Shown one piece after another: positions 9,454-17,141 of a DNA stretch of 64,000 nt. The number at the start of each line of letters is the position of its first letter. Positions within the stretch are counted from its first letter, which is position 1. This DNA is from Chitinophagaceae bacterium (GTDB lineage: Bacteria; Bacteroidota; Bacteroidia; Chitinophagales; Chitinophagaceae), in NCBI GenBank assembly GCA_023957155.1, contig JAMLHK010000017.1, positions 1 through 64,000 of the forward strand, in the 5' to 3' direction. The translations under genes and the position numbers were made by a program. The notes below the pieces were generated by a model that worked only from the letters and a program-made list of their open reading frames with translations, was not told where the DNA came from and did no database searches.

Positions 9454-10344
9454 TCAAATAGCCTCTTTTAAATTTAAATACTTCTTTTGATACGCTTTTG
9501 CTGTCAGTCCTGTAATAAGCCTGAATTGCCTGTTAAAATGTGAAATATTGTTATAACCCGTACTGTATGCTATTTGACTGATGGTTTTGTCGCTTGTAAC
9601 CAGGAGTTTACAAGCATTTGAAATTCTGACCTCATTTAAAAATTGGGAGAAAGTTTTATGTGTCCGGCTTTTAAAATAGCGGCAGAAAGATGATTTGGAA
9701 AGATTTGAGAAAGCGGCTATTTCTTCAATTTTAATTTCACTGGAATAATTTTCTGTAATAAAATTCATGACTTTGTTTAGCCTTTCCGCATCCAGAGAAC
9801 TAAAAGTATTAACAAATCCGCTACCGGATAACAGCTCATATTCCTCTGTTTTTGCAATGGCATCAAGTGTTTTCAGGAACAGGATTAATCTGTCAATGCC
9901 TTCTGCATTAACCACATCTTTTACTAAAGTTGATATTTTTTTATGATCTCTTCCCCGGATCAGTACGCCCTGCCTGCCACGTGCAAAAAGTTGTTTAATT
10001 GACGATAGTTCAGGTAACTCAAAAAACCCCTCTTTCAGGGCGTTTTCGAGGAAATGGATCACATACACATCCACAAAAAGGCTTTTATTTCCCTGGTAAA
10101 AATCATTATCATTCTTCCATACATGAGGTAAATTTGAGCTGATAAACATTAAATCCCCATCATTAAAGTTCCCGATGTGGTTCCCCATAAACCGGATACC
10201 ATAACTTTTTTCCACAAAGATGATTTCATGCTCCGGATGATAATGCCATGGGTAATCCATGTAAGGAGTTATTTCTCTTTTTACTGTAATTGAAGAGGTA
10301 TAAGCGGACGGAATTTTCTCAAGCTTAGGTTGCATAAGATGCAT
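9454..10344 (-). CDS. AraC family transcriptional regulator
   Basis: A 296-residue regulator with an N-terminal cupin-type sensor domain at about 25-150 (MDYPWHYHPEHEIIFVEKSYG, DGDLMFISSNLPHVWKN) and a C-terminal double helix-turn-helix AraC domain at about 190-292 (IEEIAAFSNLSKSSFCRYFKSRTHKTFSQFLNEVR, SQIAYSTGYNNISHFNRQFRLITG). The HYHPEHE segment suggests sugar or small-ligand sensing, as in glycan-related AraC regulators. It converges on the SusCD locus and shares its terminator; control of that locus is plausible but unproven. The in-frame ATG at 10335 is an alternative start. Confidence 0.92.
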   Translation of the reverse strand: MHLMQPKLEKIPSAYTSSITVKREITPYMDYPWHYHPEHEIIFVEKSYGIRFMGNHIGNFNDGDLMFISSNLPHVWKNDNDFYQGNKSLFVDVYVIHFLENALKEGFFELPELSSIKQLFARGRQGVLIRGRDHKKISTLVKDVVNAEGIDRLILFLKTLDAIAKTEEYELLSGSGFVNTFSSLDAERLNKVMNFITENYSSEIKIEEIAAFSNLSKSSFCRYFKSRTHKTFSQFLNEVRISNACKLLVTSDKTISQIAYSTGYNNISHFNRQFRLITGLTAKAYQKKYLNLKEAI

Positions 10345-10527
10345 TTTATTAACAACAATCGGGAAAAAGGTAGCCTTTTTTGTAAATATAGTGTTTTTCT
10401 AACTGTTAACCTGCTTTTATTGCATACTTCTATATGCATACGTATTTGTCCTGATTTTGCCTGATCGTATCTTTTCATCAGGCAAAGATCTTAGCGCGTT
10501 CCCTCTCCGGTAATATGGGGTTGCTCA

Positions 10528-10722
10528 ATGGGATACAATACAGACGCAGATCAGGTCATTGTTGCGAATTGTGGACCTCATAGACCAAATCAGCTTCCTG
10601 AAATCACTTATGAGAGCGGAGGTTTGGAGAATCCGCACATTCGACAGTTTGTATGTGCAATACTTGAAGGCGGCGAGGAAGCCTTTAAAGAGTGCGCTAA
10701 ACGACTGCGTGTTTCTGTTTAG
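10528..10722 (+). CDS. Hypothetical small protein, possibly a gene remnant
   Basis: An open frame of 64 codons (MGYNTDADQVIVANCG...). The frame stays open back to about 10,495 without another ATG. No domain is recognised, no clear ribosome binding site is visible, and the sequence sits alone between the AraC and Fic genes. It could be a decayed gene end or a spurious frame. The C-terminal part (HIRQFVCAILEGGEEAFKEC) has protein-like composition, which is the only reason to list it. Confidence 0.3.
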   Translation: MGYNTDADQVIVANCGPHRPNQLPEITYESGGLENPHIRQFVCAILEGGEEAFKECAKRLRVSV

Positions 10723-10734
10723 GAAGATGTGATA

Positions 10735-12291
10735 TTATTCGGGCAGTTCGGCTGTAGCCTTTCCGTGTAACCTGTCATTTACCAAGCGGGCGATGAAAGT
10801 GGCGAATGGTTTTATATTCTGCTGTACGCTGGCTTGTTCCAGCGCTTGCATATATTTTTTGCGGCTTTCTACAGGTATCACTGTCCACGGATAGCCTCCT
10901 GAAGCCAGCATTACATTCATCAGGAAGCGCCCCATTCTTCCGTTGCCGTCCATATAAGGGTGGATGAACACAAAAATAAAATGCCCTAAAACCGCTCTTA
11001 CCGCAGGTTCGGTTTCCTGCTCCAGCAATTCAAACAGCACCGGCATGGCATCACGCATTGCATCCACATTCAGGGGCACATGCATGGAGTTGCTGATATA
11101 CACCTGATGGCTGCGGTAGCCGGACAGGTCGGCAGCTTTCAGCAAACCGGCTGCAACGCTGGGATCAAAGAGTTGCCTGTACCATTTGGAGTGGTCTTTA
11201 TCCACCTGTGCGCCGGCATTGGTGCCATCCAATATGGCGGTAATACTTTCTTTCACCCTTTGAAAAGCCAAGAAATAACCTCTTGCCGCCATCGCATCCC
11301 TTTGTTTGCGATCTTCCTCATTTTCCTTGCTGTCCCATTCACCGCTGCTCACCCCGGCTATCAGCTCCGGCGTTACCTTATAACGTTCTATGGAAAGCGA
11401 GTGATAAGCATCTGTTACATAAATTTCATCTACTTCTTTCATATATGCCGCATGATTGCCCGGTATGCCCGGTGCTTCGGGGAAGATCGATAAAATCACT
11501 TCCCGCATTTGCTGCCACATCAGGCGGAGCCGGTTGACGTAAGGCGACCGCTCACGAGGCGGGAGACTAAACTGCAGCTTGTTTTCAAAAGGATCTTCTT
11601 CCCGTACATCATATCCGGCTTGCTTTACGGTTTCCACCAACTGGTCAGCTATTTTGTCCCGTCCGATGTTACGAAAAGCTCCTGCCATTCTCCCGGTGAT
11701 AGTGCTGTGGCCATTCTCCAGCAGGATGGGCAGTATTTCCGAAGCGTCCCTTATTAATGAAAGAACAGTTCGGACATCAATGGCATTGCTGGTGAAAATG
11801 CCGGGAGTGCTGTACACCAACGCAGCCTGCAGGTTGTACATCCTGATTCCCTGTTCCACGGTGGTTTGTCCGCCCGGCGGGATACTTGTTTTCAGATTGA
11901 ATAATGATGTGTTATACGGCAATGGCGTGGGTTTGTTATTTCCTTTGGGGGAGCGTACCGTCAACTGCGGGGGAACGGAGCGATTTCCGGCATGAAACAG
12001 CAGGGATTGATCTGCTGACAGGCACCAGTCATCCCCATATTTGTGGTGTAAAAATTTGGCACAAAACTCCCAATAAGAACTGTACCAGGAAGTGGTTTCC
12101 CCATCTTTTTCCGCCGGGTCTGAAGCAATATACCAGCCTTTGGTTACTTCTTTCAGAAAACCGTTTTTCACTAGTATTTCCCGGTATACCCTGTTAGGTA
12201 TCTTATCCGTATAAATGCCTACAATACCCTGATCCTGCAGGTCTTTTAGTATTTTTAACGCTTCTGCCAGTCTTTCTCTTGGTGTTGCCAT
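10735..12291 (-). CDS. Fic family protein (AMPylase-type) with N-terminal AbiEi-like wHTH region
   Basis: A 518-residue Fic-domain protein. The catalytic motif HPYMDGNGRMGR starts at His444 and matches HxFxDGNGRxxR, so nucleotide (AMP) transfer to a target protein is predicted. A candidate inhibitory helix lies in front of the core: SLSIER at residues 298-303 fits (S/T)xxxE(G/N) except that Arg replaces the last residue, as in autoinhibited class II Fic enzymes. Residues about 1-60 look like a winged helix (DKIPNRVYREILVKNGFLKEVTKGWYIAS) and the first 240 residues resemble AbiEi-type antitoxin proteins more than Fic; this last point is my reading, not a search. Four 24-bp iterons lie upstream of its start and could be its operator. 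No separate antitoxin gene is adjacent. Confidence 0.88.
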   Translation of the reverse strand: MATPRERLAEALKILKDLQDQGIVGIYTDKIPNRVYREILVKNGFLKEVTKGWYIASDPAEKDGETTSWYSSYWEFCAKFLHHKYGDDWCLSADQSLLFHAGNRSVPPQLTVRSPKGNNKPTPLPYNTSLFNLKTSIPPGGQTTVEQGIRMYNLQAALVYSTPGIFTSNAIDVRTVLSLIRDASEILPILLENGHSTITGRMAGAFRNIGRDKIADQLVETVKQAGYDVREEDPFENKLQFSLPPRERSPYVNRLRLMWQQMREVILSIFPEAPGIPGNHAAYMKEVDEIYVTDAYHSLSIERYKVTPELIAGVSSGEWDSKENEEDRKQRDAMAARGYFLAFQRVKESITAILDGTNAGAQVDKDHSKWYRQLFDPSVAAGLLKAADLSGYRSHQVYISNSMHVPLNVDAMRDAMPVLFELLEQETEPAVRAVLGHFIFVFIHPYMDGNGRMGRFLMNVMLASGGYPWTVIPVESRKKYMQALEQASVQQNIKPFATFIARLVNDRLHGKATAELPE

Positions 12292-12368
12292 AACAATGTA
12301 TTTTAAATATTACGAGCTGATTGTCACCTCATTTGTCGCAACTCAAATACAATCCTTCTGTGACGATT

Positions 12369-12464
12369 TTAGTAAACGTTGTTGTGGCAAAATTAGCAAA
12401 TATTGCCGTATTATTCTTAGCAAATATTGCTGTGTCAAAATTAGTGAACGTTGGGTAGGCGATG
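12369..12464. repeat. Four 24-bp iterons upstream of the Fic gene
   Basis: The core TTAGYRAAYRTTG starts at 12369, 12393, 12417 and 12441, exactly 24 bp apart. Units 2 and 3 share TTAGCAAATATTG; units 1 and 4 have TTAGTAAACGTTG and TTAGTGAACGTTG. The array is 78 bp upstream of the Fic start codon and left of the insertion sequence. Regular spacing near two helical turns suggests cooperative protein binding on one DNA face; the wHTH-like N-terminus of the Fic protein is a candidate binder. Confidence 0.75.
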
Positions 12465-12523
12465 GTAAGAAATAGCAAGAATATGTGTATTTGGCAAGAA
12501 AAACCCGTTTTTGTCAGGAATAG

Positions 12524-13940
12524 GTTTTAACCCAGATTACGCAATAGGATTTTTTTGATTAAAAAAAAAGGTGTAATTTTCTAACGCTTAGCATTAGCAC
12601 ATTTTTATGATAGATTTCCCTGTAAGCTTTACTAGCAAAGAGATTACACCTTGGGGTGGAATGGCATTTTTGAAGCAAATGTTGGACAAAATGCAGTTTT
12701 CGCAGGTTGTTTCCCATTGTGAACATCTTCCTGTTTCGGGTTCAAACCGTGGATATGCTCCCGAAGTGATTTTAGAAAGTTTTTTTACCAGTATTTGGTG
12801 CGGAGCTAACCGATTTATGCATACGGAATTGACCCGATTAGATCCTGCACTTGCTCGTATTTTTGGTTGGAAAAATGTACCTGCACAGGATGTTTTCAAA
12901 CGCTATTTTTCCAAGTTCAATCAGGTAACAAACTTAGCAGTCAGTCAACATTTTTACTCGTGGATATTTGACAATTTTCATTTTGACCATTTCACCCTCG
13001 ATATAGACTCTTCCATACTTACCCGCTATGGCAATGATGTAGAAGGTGCAAAAAAAGGTTATAATCCTAAGAAAAAAGGCAGAAACTCACACCATCCGCT
13101 TATTGCATTTGTATCGGATGTAAACCTTGTAGCTAATATGTGGCTGCGAAGTGGTGATACTTCTTCTGCCAATAATTTTCTTTCCTTTTTGGAAGACACA
13201 TTACAGAAGCTACAACACAAAACAGTAGGATTGATAAGGCTTGATAGTGGGTTTTTTCAATCCGATATTTTGGATCATTTGGAGGCTCGAAACACAGATT
13301 ATATCATTGCAGCCAAGTTTACACACCCCATTCAGTGTTTGATAGCAGACCATAAGGCTTGGATACGTCTAGATGATGGCATTGAAATTTGCGAACAATA
13401 TTATCAAAGCGATAGCTGGACCAAAGCCAGAAGACTGGTAATTGTAAGGCAAAAAATCAAAGAAAGACCACAAGCAACTGGCAAAATGTTGAGCCTTTTT
13501 CCCGAAGAAGAGGCTCATAGAAATTACCGTTACAGTGCTTATGTTACAAGCCTGAATCTAAGTGCCGCAGAAGTGTGGAGGCTTTACAGAGGTAGGGCTA
13601 ATGCGGAGAATTATATCAAAGAACTCAAGTATGATTTCGGATTTGACAGCTTTAATTTAAAAGGTTTTTATGCAACAGAAGCAGCACTGACATTTGCAAT
13701 GATTGCTTACAATTTAATGTCCTTGTTCAGGCAATTTATTTTACAAGAAAAAACGCAAAAACGACTTTCTACCTTACGGTACAGAACTTTTGCTATAGGA
13801 GCATATTTTGAAAAAATTAAAGACCAAATCGTACTCAAAATAGCACTCGTCAAAAAACGACGAAAGTGGTTCACTTCGCTCTGGAATCAATCCCAAAACT
13901 TTGACTTCCCTTTTTCTAATGCGTAATCTGGGATAAAAAC
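12524..13940 (+). mobile_element. Insertion sequence, IS1380-like (complete)
   Basis: About 1.4 kb bounded by near-perfect inverted repeats: left CCCAGATTACGCAATAG at 12531-12547, right its counterpart CTAATGCGTAATCTGGG at 13916-13932 (one mismatch). The similarity extends outward through GTTTTA on both sides. It carries one transposase gene whose stop codon lies in the right repeat. I see no unambiguous target-site duplication, so the exact outer ends are uncertain by a few bases. Confidence 0.85.
12607..13926 (+). CDS. IS1380-family transposase (DDE)
   Basis: A 439-residue DDE transposase. The first Asp lies in LDIDSSILTRYG (followed by the family-typical GAKKGYNPKKKGRNSHHPLIAF), the second in GLIRLDSGFF, and the Glu in YRGRANAENYIKELKYDFGFD. 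Length and motifs fit IS1380/IS4-like enzymes. The frame is intact and both inverted repeats are present, so the element may still be active. The TAA stop overlaps the right inverted repeat. Confidence 0.92.
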   Translation: MIDFPVSFTSKEITPWGGMAFLKQMLDKMQFSQVVSHCEHLPVSGSNRGYAPEVILESFFTSIWCGANRFMHTELTRLDPALARIFGWKNVPAQDVFKRYFSKFNQVTNLAVSQHFYSWIFDNFHFDHFTLDIDSSILTRYGNDVEGAKKGYNPKKKGRNSHHPLIAFVSDVNLVANMWLRSGDTSSANNFLSFLEDTLQKLQHKTVGLIRLDSGFFQSDILDHLEARNTDYIIAAKFTHPIQCLIADHKAWIRLDDGIEICEQYYQSDSWTKARRLVIVRQKIKERPQATGKMLSLFPEEEAHRNYRYSAYVTSLNLSAAEVWRLYRGRANAENYIKELKYDFGFDSFNLKGFYATEAALTFAMIAYNLMSLFRQFILQEKTQKRLSTLRYRTFAIGAYFEKIKDQIVLKIALVKKRRKWFTSLWNQSQNFDFPFSNA

Positions 13941-14026
13941 AATTGCCCCGATATCTTAAATTGTCGGGTGCAGACACCCGGCAATAGTATAATGGCTCAT
14001 TGCCTGCAGATAATAAGTGCGGGTAT

Positions 14027-14758
14027 TTAGTATTCGATTTTTACAGACGGGGTATCACTTACATCCATTCCATAGTAAAAAATATATAGGCTTCCGAAAT
14101 GGTATATACCTCCCCCATCGGACCTTGTTTCTATAAAATATTCATATTTTATACCGGCATCATGGTGAGGATCAAAGGCGCTGACTTTTTTCCATTCAGC
14201 GCTGCCATTTCTTTGAATAAAAACATTAAAAGAGGTAGCTGAAGGTGTCAGGTGACTAAAGTTGCTTATCTCAATAGCGTTATACCAGGGGAAAATCCAC
14301 TCCAGGCTGTTGAAGACCATTTCCTGCGGATTTACGTTCAATGCTTCAACGGTGATCTTCACGGTATCTTTATTAAAAAGGCCTTTGGAATCGGTAGCCG
14401 TCAGCTCAAACTGGTAAACACCTTTTTCAAGTCCGCTGATTTTTGTAATTAAGTCGTTTTTGTTTTCGATTAAACAGGAATTGGGTCCACTGATTTTTTC
14501 CCACTCAAAACTTTGGATATTATCTTCCGCGTCATGGCCGGAGCCCTGCAGGGTGGTTTCACCAAGAAGCAGCTTTAACGTTCTGTCCTGTCCGGCATGA
14601 GTACTCGGCGCTGTATTCTTTTGTAGTTGCGGTTTTGTGGGAGGAGGAACAGGACCGGGGTAAGGAGGAAAATGGAAGGTTGCCGGCTCCCTTTTGCACC
14701 CAGCGCTTAGCATCAGCAAAAAGAAAATACTAAGTAAGGCAATGGACGATTTCATCAT
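14027..14758 (-). CDS. Hypothetical lipoprotein with PKD-like domain
   Basis: A 243-residue predicted lipoprotein; the signal peptide ends in LSAGC with Cys21. Residues about 55-145 form a PKD-like beta-sandwich (AGQDRTLKLLLGETTLQGSGHD, SFEWEKISGPN, GVYQFELTATDSKGLFNKDTVKI). The C-terminal 90 residues (from EMVFNSLEWIFPWYNAIEISNF) are not recognised. It is probably cell-surface or periplasmic. It is divergent from the LytS/LytTR genes, and a 12-bp repeat occurs upstream of both transcription units. Confidence 0.75.
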   Translation of the reverse strand: MMKSSIALLSIFFLLMLSAGCKREPATFHFPPYPGPVPPPTKPQLQKNTAPSTHAGQDRTLKLLLGETTLQGSGHDAEDNIQSFEWEKISGPNSCLIENKNDLITKISGLEKGVYQFELTATDSKGLFNKDTVKITVEALNVNPQEMVFNSLEWIFPWYNAIEISNFSHLTPSATSFNVFIQRNGSAEWKKVSAFDPHHDAGIKYEYFIETRSDGGGIYHFGSLYIFYYGMDVSDTPSVKIEY

Positions 14759-14841
14759 TTTGAATTTATGATTAGTAAAATCATTTAATGATATTGTTTG
14801 TTCCGGTATTAAAGCTAACTATTGTGAAAAGCAGTTTTTAC

Positions 14842-15025
14842 TAAATGCGACAGCTGCTATCCCGTATCCTGCATAAAACAGCAGAGGTGAGATAAGCCGC
14901 CCCGCCTCGTATTTGATCTATTCATCGCCGGCAAAAGCTGTTTGTCTATGACATTGATATATTATCGTAAAAGCCTGTAATCCCTCTTTCTTCCGGCATA
15001 AAAAGAGTAACTTTAAATGCGACAG
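14842..15025. promoter_or_regulatory. Repeated TAAATGCGACAG element in divergent region
   Basis: TAAATGCGACAG occurs at 14842-14853 and again, same orientation, at 15014-15025, in the 278-bp space between the lipoprotein and kinase genes. The right copy is 11 bases before the kinase start codon and overlaps a TAACTTTA promoter-like -7 element. A shared regulator site is possible. Confidence 0.4.
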
Positions 15026-15036
15026 AAGCTTATTAT

Positions 15037-16194
15037 ATGCGCCTGCAGGACTTCATTTTGTCAGAAAAAAGAAGCGACCGTATTAAGCGGCATGTATTGT
15101 TCTGGGCTTTCTGGGGCTTCTATTTTGGCGCAGTCCGCCACTTCAGCCCGATCATGTATGCTGCTTTAGGTCATTTTCCTAATCCACTTCAGTCTTTGCT
15201 CGAGGCCGTCCTGATGCTTTTACCGCAAATGGTGCTTGCCTATCCCCTGATGTATTTTGTATTACCCCGTTATGTTTTTACAGGGAAGTACATCAGAGCT
15301 ATCGGTTGGTTTATGGTATTTTTACTGCTTACGCTGACCGCCAATGCACTTGTCTTTATCTATATCCCCTGGTATAAGATCATCTGGTCGCCGGGCATTA
15401 AGCTGTTTGGAGGTGACAACTCTTTTACTTATAAGCTATTCCTGGCTTACCTGGCCAGCCTGCAGGGTGCGGTAACGGGGGCGGCGCTTGCGGCCAGCTT
15501 TAAGCTGTTCAAGCATTTTTATGCGAAGAACCTGCGCAACCTGCAACTGCAAAAGGAAAATACGGAAACGCAACTGCAATTGCTTACGGCACAGGTGCAC
15601 CCGCATTTTTTATTTAATACCCTGAATAATATTTACTCGAAGGCGCAAACAGAATCACCGGGTAGTGCTAAAATGATAATGGAGCTGTCACATATTCTTC
15701 GCTATGTGCTGGATGAGGGCAGGCAAACACGGGTTCCTCTGGAAAATGAGCTGCAGATGATAAAGGATTATATCAACCTGGAAAAAATGCGCTATGATGA
15801 TACGCTCGATTTGCATTTCTCATTTCCGTCTAATACCCAAAATATTTATATAGCACCCCTGCTGCTGTTACCGTTTGTAGAGAACTGCTTTAAGCACGGC
15901 ACCAGCAAAATGCTCCGACAGCCCTGGATTAACCTGAAGGCAGAACTGAACGGAGAGACTTTATTTGTGAAAATCATGAATGGGAAAAAGGAAGGCGTAA
16001 AGAAAGCCGGCGGCCGCAAGGGAACCGGTATAGAAAATGTAAAACAAAGATTAGACCTGCTATACAAGGATAAATATGATTTACAGATAAGTGAAGATGA
16101 AGAAGTTTTTGTAGTGAACCTGAAGATAGAGCTGGTAAGGATGCAGCCATCCGCCATTGTACAAACAACAACCCCGGAAAAGAAATATGCCTGA
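15037..16194 (+). CDS. LytS/YehU-type sensor histidine kinase
   Basis: A 385-residue membrane kinase. About four membrane segments occupy residues 20-165. The His_kinase domain contains the phospho-acceptor in QVHPHFLFNTLNNIY. The HATPase region shows an N box (LLLLPFVENCFKHG) and G box (GTGIENVKQRLDLLY). It should autophosphorylate and pass phosphate to the LytTR regulator whose start overlaps its stop by 8 bases (ATGCCTGA). The signal is unknown; no extracellular sensor domain is visible beyond membrane loops. Confidence 0.93.
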   Translation: MRLQDFILSEKRSDRIKRHVLFWAFWGFYFGAVRHFSPIMYAALGHFPNPLQSLLEAVLMLLPQMVLAYPLMYFVLPRYVFTGKYIRAIGWFMVFLLLTLTANALVFIYIPWYKIIWSPGIKLFGGDNSFTYKLFLAYLASLQGAVTGAALAASFKLFKHFYAKNLRNLQLQKENTETQLQLLTAQVHPHFLFNTLNNIYSKAQTESPGSAKMIMELSHILRYVLDEGRQTRVPLENELQMIKDYINLEKMRYDDTLDLHFSFPSNTQNIYIAPLLLLPFVENCFKHGTSKMLRQPWINLKAELNGETLFVKIMNGKKEGVKKAGGRKGTGIENVKQRLDLLYKDKYDLQISEDEEVFVVNLKIELVRMQPSAIVQTTTPEKKYA

Positions 16195-16912
16195 TGCAAA
16201 AAATAAAATATACAAGTGTCTTGTCGTGGATGATGAGCCGATGGCAAGAGATATATTGCGCCGCTATGTTGAAAAGCTACCGGTGCTGCAGCTGATAGGG
16301 GAATGTAGCAATGCTATTGATGCTTTATTGTTTCTGCAAACCAACCCGGTTGATCTTATCTTTCTCGATATCCGGATGCCGGAATTGCTGGGAACAGAAT
16401 TTGTACAATCTTTGTGCAATCCGCCGAAAATTATTTTTACCACAGCGTTCAAGGAGTATGCATTGGATGGTTTTGAATTGGATGCGGTGGATTATTTATT
16501 AAAGCCCGTTCGCTTTGAGCGCTTCCTGAAAGCCGTAAACAAAGCGTTTCCAAAGGAAAACCAGGAGCAGGATGATGAGCTCCTCAGCCGGGAAAAGAAA
16601 GCAGGAACGGATTTTATTTACCTGCGTGTGGACAGGAAGCTGGTGAAAATAATTTTATCGGAAGTGCTTTATATTGAAAGTGCAAGGGATTATGTAAGGG
16701 TATTTACAAAAGATAAATCCTATATCACACGTCAAACCATTTCATCTGTTGAAGCTATGCTGAGCGGCAATGACTTTATCCGTATCCATCGTTCGTTTAT
16801 TATTTCTGTTACCCAAATAAAATCATTTACCAATGAGCTGGTGGAGATCGGTAATAAAGAATTACCGATCGGTAAATTATACAGGAATAGCTTTATGAAG
16901 CTGGTGCAGTAA
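16187..16912 (+). CDS. LytTR family response regulator
   Basis: A 241-residue regulator with a receiver domain at about 8-125 (CLVVDDEPMARDIL; phospho-acceptor Asp61 in LIFLDIRMPE; conserved Lys in LLKPVRFERF) and a LytTR DNA-binding domain at about 145-240 (FIYLRVDRKLVKIILSEVLYIES, FIRIHRSFII). I prefer ATG 16187 to the upstream in-frame ATG at 16157 because it starts at the normal receiver N-terminus and overlaps the kinase stop by 8 bases, a typical translational coupling. Targets are not evident; the delta-60 protein gene downstream is on the opposite strand. Confidence 0.93.
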   Translation: MPDAKNKIYKCLVVDDEPMARDILRRYVEKLPVLQLIGECSNAIDALLFLQTNPVDLIFLDIRMPELLGTEFVQSLCNPPKIIFTTAFKEYALDGFELDAVDYLLKPVRFERFLKAVNKAFPKENQEQDDELLSREKKAGTDFIYLRVDRKLVKIILSEVLYIESARDYVRVFTKDKSYITRQTISSVEAMLSGNDFIRIHRSFIISVTQIKSFTNELVEIGNKELPIGKLYRNSFMKLVQ

Positions 16913-17141
16913 CCGGTAAGATGCAAGGTTCCGTTAATTGCTGAACAATACAGGGATCGTTGCTTTTTCATTTATATGCCATTCAATAATGCGCAGGTAA
17001 TGAACGATACAAAATCGGAAATCAAAGGGTCGCACATTATTGGTATTCGTAAAAAGGCTTTGATCGTTTCCCAGACTGCCAGGCAGGATTTTTTCAGCAC
17101 CGGTTCTGGCTCAGGGACACTTATCCGTTCTTTATGTCCTT

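Noticed and set aside
11080-12197. Several plus-strand frames across the Fic gene
   Set aside because: They lie antisense to a gene with clear domain support and have no domain of their own.
12369-12464. CRISPR array
   Set aside because: Repeats are 13-base cores at 24-bp spacing with no constant long repeat or spacer structure and no cas genes in the window.
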